DNA of 11,154 nucleotides, taken from NCBI GenBank assembly GCA_913041325.1, contig CAJWHU010000041.1, forward strand, positions 1-11,154. The letters run 5' to 3'. Under the pieces are notes generated by a model. The model made no database searches. It was not told the DNA's origin and worked only from the letters and a program-made list of their open reading frames with translations. This DNA comes from an uncultured Fidelibacterota bacterium. Its GTDB lineage: Bacteria > Marinisomatota > Marinisomatia > Marinisomatales > UBA1611. Both the position numbers and the translations under genes were made by a program. Shown piece by piece: positions 8,073 to 11,154 of this stretch. Within the stretch, counting starts at the first letter, position 1. Each line of letters opens with the position of its first letter.

Positions 8073-8555
8073 TTAAATAGAGTAAGTAAAGGACTTTCCA
8101 AAAGAAGGACTATCCTCGTCAATGTCTTCGATTTTTATGTAGTACATTACCTCTCCAGTCATTTCAATGGTATCATTCCAGGTCTCGTACAAAAAGGCGT
8201 TGTTATTCGCGTTTTTAGGTAACTCACCCGTTGCAAAAAGATCTTTAGGCGCCATGGGGGAAAGCAATGAATCCATGGGTGTATTAGCCCAGTCATCATC
8301 CATTATTTTCATTTCATTTTCTGGTGGTGGCGGAAAATGGGCAATTCTGCCCTTTTGTTGGTGCATTCTGTAAAAATAATGAAAGAATGCCTCACGAATG
8401 GTCTGCATATTAGCGACATTCCGTTTACCCTGCATCTCCTCAGAAACTCCATTGTATGCTGGAATAGCAAAACTAATAAGCACACCCATCAGAGCAAGGG
8501 TGACTACGAGCTCCATCATTGTAAATCCAGAGTTAGTCTTAATTTTCTTATTCAT
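8073..8555 (-). CDS. GspG/PilE-like pilin, first gene of the minor pilin cassette
   Basis: A 160-aa prepilin with leader MNKKIKTNSG and a helix beginning FTMMELVVTLALMGVLISFAIPAY, with Glu at +5 and the AIPAY ending seen in major-type pilins and GspG. After the long helix comes KGRIAHFPPPP, a GR-x-x-F-P motif shared with the other pilins of this locus. An acidic domain follows (WNDTIEMTGEVMYYIKIEDID). Genuine GspG proteins have a calcium-binding C-terminal loop; the acidic tail here could do this, but no exact motif is recognised. ATG 8555 gives a standard leader; the Shine-Dalgarno is weak. It starts only 47 nt after the strong terminator of the 146-aa pilin gene, with no convincing promoter between, so expression may depend on read-through or on a promoter overlapping the hairpin. 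Confidence 0.86.
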   Translation of the reverse strand: MNKKIKTNSGFTMMELVVTLALMGVLISFAIPAYNGVSEEMQGKRNVANMQTIREAFFHYFYRMHQQKGRIAHFPPPPENEMKIMDDDWANTPMDSLLSPMAPKDLFATGELPKNANNNAFLYETWNDTIEMTGEVMYYIKIEDIDEDSPSFGKSFTYSI

Positions 8556-8602
8556 TCTTAAATATTCTGTTAAACGCCTTCAATGTATTTCGTTTCCAAT
8601 TT

Positions 8603-8634
8603 AAAAAGGCTCCGGTTTTTGCCGGAGCCTTTTT
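8603..8634 (-). terminator. Strong intrinsic terminator after the 146-aa pilin gene
   Basis: A perfect 13-bp inverted repeat (AAAAAGGCTCCGG at 8603-8615 and its complement at 8622-8634) encloses a 6-nt loop. On the minus strand the GC-rich stem is followed by TTTTT, the standard intrinsic terminator form. It lies about 41 nt beyond the pilin stop and just before the minor pilin cassette. By symmetry it could also act on the plus strand, but no gene there needs it. Confidence 0.9.
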
Positions 8635-8675
8635 AGATACTTCTAGTTTTAATCTAACTAAATCAGATCAAATCC

Positions 8676-9116
8676 TTAGCTACCGGCGCCGTCTTCTCTT
8701 GCACCTAGTGAACCTACCGCGTCGTTATTACCACCAGTGTTGGTTCCTTTATCGTAGTCCCAGTGAACAAGGGTGCCGTCACCACGCATGTGTGTAATGT
8801 TCGCACTCTGGGAGCTAAAGCGCCACTGTCCATCATCGGATGCGTTCTCATCTGCGTTAGTGTAGCCAGCAGGCTTTGTTTCGAGTGCATCCCATGGATT
8901 GGTTGGCCAGCTGCGGCGACCATTTTCCATTAGCTTCTCAGTTGCATGTGACTCAAGACCAGCTCTGATTGCGCTTATAACTGCGTCTTCAGCAGCCTCT
9001 TCAGCTTTCTGTACAGATGTCATGTATCTTGGGATTGCTACCGCGGCCAAAATTCCTAATATAATTGTGACCATTATTAATTCGATCAGTGTGAATCCTT
9101 TGTTATTGTTCCTCAT
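8676..9116 (-). CDS. Canonical type IV pilin / major pseudopilin (candidate major subunit)
   Basis: A 146-aa prepilin with short leader MRNNNKG and the textbook mature start FTLIELIMVTIILGILAAVAIPRY, with Phe+1 and Glu+5 as in PilA/GspG. A polar helix rich in E and A follows, then ENGRRSWPTNPWD, a GR-x-x-W-P-x-N-P motif that begins the globular domain in many major pilins. The C-terminus is rich in Gly, Asn and Asp (about 120-146) and looks flexible. It has the best ribosome site of the window (AAGGAG, 6 nt before ATG 9116) and a strong terminator close behind, which fits a highly expressed major subunit. It is 60 bp downstream of the 240-aa paralogue, with no promoter recognised between, so it is probably transcribed from the sigma-54 promoter upstream of that gene. 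Whether it builds a pilus or a secretion pseudopilus is open. Confidence 0.9.
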   Translation of the reverse strand: MRNNNKGFTLIELIMVTIILGILAAVAIPRYMTSVQKAEEAAEDAVISAIRAGLESHATEKLMENGRRSWPTNPWDALETKPAGYTNADENASDDGQWRFSSQSANITHMRGDGTLVHWDYDKGTNTGGNNDAVGSLGAREDGAGS

Positions 9117-9122
9117 GTTGTT

Positions 9123-9128
9123 CTCCTT
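9123..9128 (-). promoter_or_regulatory. Strong Shine-Dalgarno of the 146-aa pilin
   Basis: Minus-strand AAGGAG lies 6 nt before ATG 9116, near the ideal spacing. It stands out because most other genes in the window have weak or no recognisable site, and it suggests high translation of this subunit. Confidence 0.8.
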
Positions 9129-9176
9129 AGTTTTAACCTTTGGTTGTGGTTTTGGTGTGCTCGTTTGTTTGGTTAA

Positions 9177-9899
9177 TTATGGTTGTAATTTTTTCCAGAA
9201 TGATGATGGACTTTCAAGGTCAGCGACAAACATTATGGGTGCGATTGACTGACTACCAGATCCTGATCCAGCGATCACTGTATATATGTAGTGACCATCC
9301 TGGAAGGGGCTTTTGATTGCCTCACCACCAAACCCATCTAGAAATTCTTCTGCGCCCTTGCCAACTGTAAGCATGCCTTGACTGTAATAAGATGCTGAAG
9401 GATCTTCTTCAGTGCTCACAGACGCATTAACGCCTGATGAAACCTCTGGAACTAGAGCATCTGGATTATTGGTCCCGAAACATGAGGCCCATTTGGGAGC
9501 GTCAGTTGTGTTATCGAAGCTTGTAAATGTAGGTGGAGTCGTCACAGAACCATCATCACCAATTATTCCCTGAACTGCGAGTTTTACATTGTACTCAGCG
9601 TCAGCCTGATCACTAGTGTAAGTGTAACCATTGCTTGAAGGCACTGGCTCATTGTACTTGTACTGACCAGGAAACCTTCCACGACCTGATTTTGTAACCT
9701 GCTCATTGTAAAAGTTGTTTGCAGATTTTAGAATTTTATCAATATCAGCGAGCGTTTTTTTCTCTTTAGCACCCTCACCAACACCTGAAAATTTTGGAGC
9801 TGCTGTAGTCGCAAGAGTAGCCATCATTGCTGTTGTAACTGCAAATTCAGCGAGTGACTGTCCACTGACATTTTTTAAATAGCGTTTTATTGATTTCAT
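9177..9899 (-). CDS. Large pilin-like paralogue with a G/xxxxEF processing site
   Basis: A 240-aa protein. After the leader ending KNVSG comes QSLAEFAVTTAMMATLATTAAPKF: a Gly, a non-Phe residue at +1, and Glu-Phe at +5/+6. This is a valid prepilin-type site but resembles the Tad/Flp G/xxxxEF form more than the FTLIE form. The helix continues (LADIDKILKSANNFYNEQ) to SGRGRFPGQYKYN (about 71-83). The C-terminus has SPFQDGHYIYTVIAGSGSGS and APIMFVADLESPS, ending LQP. The same blocks occur in the 226-aa upstream gene and, at the end, in the partial gene at the right edge. ATG 9899 is chosen over an in-frame TTG (9905) because AAGAGG lies exactly 6 nt before the ATG and would directly abut the TTG. 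A sigma-54 promoter sequence lies about 45 nt upstream. The function beyond a pilin-like surface subunit is not recognised. Confidence 0.85.
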   Translation of the reverse strand: MKSIKRYLKNVSGQSLAEFAVTTAMMATLATTAAPKFSGVGEGAKEKKTLADIDKILKSANNFYNEQVTKSGRGRFPGQYKYNEPVPSSNGYTYTSDQADAEYNVKLAVQGIIGDDGSVTTPPTFTSFDNTTDAPKWASCFGTNNPDALVPEVSSGVNASVSTEEDPSASYYSQGMLTVGKGAEEFLDGFGGEAIKSPFQDGHYIYTVIAGSGSGSQSIAPIMFVADLESPSSFWKKLQP

Positions 9900-9905
9900 A
9901 TTCAA

Positions 9906-9911
9906 CCTCTT
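9906..9911 (-). promoter_or_regulatory. Ribosome binding site fixing the 240-aa pilin start
   Basis: Minus-strand AAGAGG ends 6 nt before ATG 9899 and immediately abuts the alternative TTG at 9905. The spacing supports the ATG start. Confidence 0.65.
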
Positions 9912-9940
9912 TCTTGTGTCTATTAAATCTACTTTAGATT

Positions 9941-9957
9941 AGCAATTTCTATGCCAA
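9941..9957 (-). promoter_or_regulatory. Sigma-54 (RpoN) -24/-12 promoter of the 240-aa pilin gene
   Basis: On the minus strand the sequence is TTGGCATAGAAATTGCT. It matches the sigma-54 consensus TTGGCAC-N5-TTGCT closely, with exactly 10 bases between the invariant GG (-24) and GC (-12). The predicted transcription start is near 9930, giving a leader of about 30 nt that contains the AAGAGG ribosome site. RpoN with an enhancer-binding activator such as PilR controls pilA in several bacteria. A matching site precedes the 226-aa paralogue. Confidence 0.8.
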
Positions 9958-10154
9958 CCCTCTCTGTATAGATAATCTTTTTTAAAAAATTTCTCATAAA
10001 AGTTTGATAGATAGCAGTTTTCCGTCGTAACGGGCTTTATCTTCAACATCAATCTGGATAATTCTCTTCATATTATAATTTTTTAATTTTTGAATCAATT
10101 CGTTACATATTTGTAATTATTGGTGACATCGTATCTATGTGTTACACCTACCAT
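9958..10154 (-). other. Intergenic region upstream of the pilin promoter, with a possible 25-codon ORF
   Basis: About 200 nt separate the stop of the 226-aa gene from the -24 element. They hold a 12-bp palindrome TTTTTTAAAAAA (9978-9989) and a small inverted repeat TTACA-tatt-TGTAA (10103-10116). A 25-codon frame also lies here (ATG 10071 to TGA 9994, beginning MKRIIQIDVEDKARYDG) and has no Shine-Dalgarno. A perfect TATAAT (10072-10077) with a possible TTGATT at only 15 bp spacing directly abuts that ATG. The region may carry activator binding sites for the sigma-54 promoter; the short ORF may be chance. No terminator was recognised after the 226-aa gene. Confidence 0.3.
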
Positions 10155-10835
10155 TTAGGGCTGTAAAATCACATGTATCTGGCTTGGGTTTTCAATGTCT
10201 GCTATGTATAATATGGGTGATTCTGCTTTTGATCCATGTCCCCTTCCTGCTACGACCTGATAAACAAAATGACCATCCTGAAAAGGGCTTCCGACAGGCC
10301 CTGTAGGAAATAATGTCTCCCACTCAAGCTTTCCAGCGGTCTCTCCGGGAGGACAGACATTACACGGTCCAACCTCATCTTTGTCATCAGGTGCAAGATT
10401 CGCTCCTGCTGGTTTTGGAAAGTCATAATTGCTAACACCAAATACTGATACCCAGTCGTATCCATTTACTGAGCCAAAATATGTAAAATCAGCAGGATTC
10501 ACAAGATTGCCATCATTATCGTATACGTCAATAATATCATCCAGGACATCTTGGTTATTGGAATGCCCACCAACTGGAAGGTTATATTTATCTTGACCTG
10601 GGAATCTTCCCCTGCCTTCTTTGATTGCTGTCTCCTGATAAAAATTGGCTGCCTGTCTGGCTAATTTATCGAGCTCTGTTCTAGATTTAGCGATCCTTGT
10701 ATTTTCACCCATTTGAGATAATTTGGGAGCAGCAGTAGCAGCGAGAATAGCCATCAAACCTATCGTAACAGCAAACTCCATTAGGGAGTTGCCGTTTTTT
10801 TTATTCAGGATGTTTGATAGCTTCTTATTTTTCAT
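10155..10835 (-). CDS. Large pilin-like paralogue with a CxxC motif
   Basis: A 226-aa paralogue of the downstream 240-aa protein. The leader ends KKNG (Gly15) and the mature protein begins NSLMEFAVTIGLMAILAATAAPKL, again G/xxxxEF with Glu at +5 and Asn, not Phe, at +1. Shared blocks are DKLARQAANFYQE, EGRGRFPGQDKYN (73-85), DWVSVFG (127-133), SPFQDGHFVYQVVAGRGHGS (183-202) and PILYIADIENPS, ending LQP. Only this copy has GPCNVCPPGE (157-166), a CxxC pair that could form a disulfide after export. ATG 10835 is preceded by a sigma-54 promoter sequence about 56 nt upstream, but Shine-Dalgarno pairing is weak. An out-of-frame ATG 7 nt upstream opens a 5-codon frame that overlaps the start. It may be a major subunit of an alternative pilus; this is not established. 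Confidence 0.84.
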   Translation of the reverse strand: MKNKKLSNILNKKNGNSLMEFAVTIGLMAILAATAAPKLSQMGENTRIAKSRTELDKLARQAANFYQETAIKEGRGRFPGQDKYNLPVGGHSNNQDVLDDIIDVYDNDGNLVNPADFTYFGSVNGYDWVSVFGVSNYDFPKPAGANLAPDDKDEVGPCNVCPPGETAGKLEWETLFPTGPVGSPFQDGHFVYQVVAGRGHGSKAESPILYIADIENPSQIHVILQP

Positions 10836-10890
10836 AAAGCATAAGTCAACCGGTTTAATTTTGTAGTGTAAAAGTGTACATAATTATATG

Positions 10891-10907
10891 AGCAAAATAT
10901 ATGCCAA
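10891..10907 (-). promoter_or_regulatory. Sigma-54 (RpoN) -24/-12 promoter of the 226-aa pilin gene
   Basis: On the minus strand the sequence is TTGGCATATATTTTGCT, with the same TTGGCAT start and TTGCT end as the site at 9941-9957 and the required 10 bases between GG and GC. The predicted start is near 10880, giving a leader of about 45 nt. Two independent copies at equivalent places before paralogous genes make chance unlikely. It implies control by RpoN and an enhancer-binding protein encoded elsewhere. Confidence 0.8.
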
Positions 10908-10969
10908 CCTACGATATAATTGAAAAAAGTATCTTAGTATTAGCAATAGTCAAATAATTAATTCAATTC

Positions 10970-10988
10970 TAACTATATTAAATAGTTA
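10970..10988. repeat. Inverted repeat, possible enhancer-binding site
   Basis: TAACTAT and ATAGTTA form perfect 7-bp arms around 5 nt. The centre lies about 100 bp upstream of the predicted start of the 226-aa pilin transcript, within the range where sigma-54 activators bind. No equal copy was seen upstream of the second sigma-54 site, and the repeat is AT-rich, so the role is speculative. Confidence 0.35.
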
Positions 10989-11013
10989 CAACTGTACCAA
11001 CATGATACATAAT

Positions 11014-11041
11014 AAAAAACCCCGCATTAGCGGGGCTTTTT
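11014..11041 (-). terminator. Intrinsic terminator after the partial right-edge pilin gene
   Basis: A 6-bp all-GC stem (CCCCGC at 11020-11025, GCGGGG at 11030-11035) encloses the loop ATTA. On the minus strand it is followed by TTTTTT, and the plus side also has a T-run, so it may act in both directions. It lies about 50 nt beyond the stop of the partial gene and insulates it from the next pilin gene. Confidence 0.88.
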
Positions 11042-11089
11042 ACTATCAATGGGTTACGTTACCCATTTGTGATCTATTTTTTTAGCTTT

Positions 11090-11154
11090 TTACGGCTCGA
11101 GTACGCTGTTAAAGTCTACTGCGTTTTCAACGTCTACCACGTAAATAACTGGTG
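11090..11154 (-). CDS. C-terminus of a third large pilin-like paralogue (partial)
   Basis: Only the last 20 codons and a TAA stop are in the window: PVIYVVDVENAVDFNSVLEP. This aligns with the ends of the two complete paralogues (PILYIADIENPSQIHVILQP and PIMFVADLESPSSFWKKLQP), sharing the P-I-x-Y/F-V/I-x-D-x-E pattern and the terminal x-P. The reading frame was identified by that match. A strong terminator follows directly. The gene extends past the right edge, so its length and N-terminus are unknown. Confidence 0.82.
   Translation of the reverse strand, partial: PVIYVVDVENAVDFNSVLEP

Noticed and set aside
8167..9252. Plus-strand and alternative-frame open frames over the pilin genes
   Set aside because: They overlap well-supported prepilin genes on the other strand or frame, have no ribosome sites, and read as low-quality shadow translations.
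9900..9905. TTG start of the 240-aa pilin at 9905
   Set aside because: The AAGAGG ribosome site directly abuts this TTG, while ATG 9899 has the right 6-nt spacing.
10072..10098. Sigma-70 promoter (TATAAT with TTGATT) for the 240-aa pilin gene
   Set aside because: The spacing is only 15 bp in a very AT-rich stretch, and a much better sigma-54 element lies closer to the gene. It is kept only as a possible secondary promoter.
1..11154. CRISPR array, tRNA/rRNA genes, insertion sequences, toxin-antitoxin or phage genes
   Set aside because: No regularly spaced repeats, tRNA-like folds, transposase motifs or terminal inverted repeats were seen on either strand. All substantial coding space is explained by the listed genes.

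Overview
All genes that can be supported lie on the minus strand, so the window reads from its right edge to its left. The DNA is AT-rich by eye. The mixture of a gingipain-type C25 peptidase, a complete type IV pilin-like/type II pseudopilin cassette, several TTG starts and mostly weak Shine-Dalgarno sequences suggests a Gram-negative bacterium, probably of the wider Fibrobacteres-Chlorobi-Bacteroidetes group (a Marinimicrobia-like lineage is one possibility). There is no rRNA or other phylogenetic marker here, so this is low-confidence inference.

Right part (about 8600-11154): a tandem set of prepilin-like genes. The C-terminus of one large pilin-like protein enters at the right edge and is closed by a strong terminator (11014-11041). 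Two full-length paralogues of it follow (226 and 240 aa). Each is preceded by a near-perfect sigma-54 (-24/-12) promoter sequence, at 10891-10907 and 9941-9957. Next comes a small canonical type IV pilin-like gene (146 aa) with the best ribosome binding site in the window, then a 13-bp-stem terminator (8603-8634).

Middle (4606-8555): five closely packed genes whose order and features match the GspG-H-I-J-K series of type II secretion, equivalent to the FimT/PilV/PilW/PilX minor pilins. Two junctions are TAATG overlaps and one gap is 2 nt. The last gene, PilX/GspK-like, is greatly enlarged: a LamG/concanavalin-type domain of about 230 residues appears to be inserted into a beta-helix-like domain. 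Because GspI-J-K-type subunits sit at the pilus tip, a tip adhesin is the natural hypothesis.

Left part (1-4512): a sugar-nucleotide-type nucleotidyltransferase, a family 2 glycosyltransferase, and a large secreted C25 cysteine peptidase that runs off the left edge. These could decorate and process surface proteins such as the pilins, but only proximity supports that link. No ATPase, platform protein, secretin or prepilin peptidase is in the window, so type IV pilus and type II secretion cannot be told apart here.
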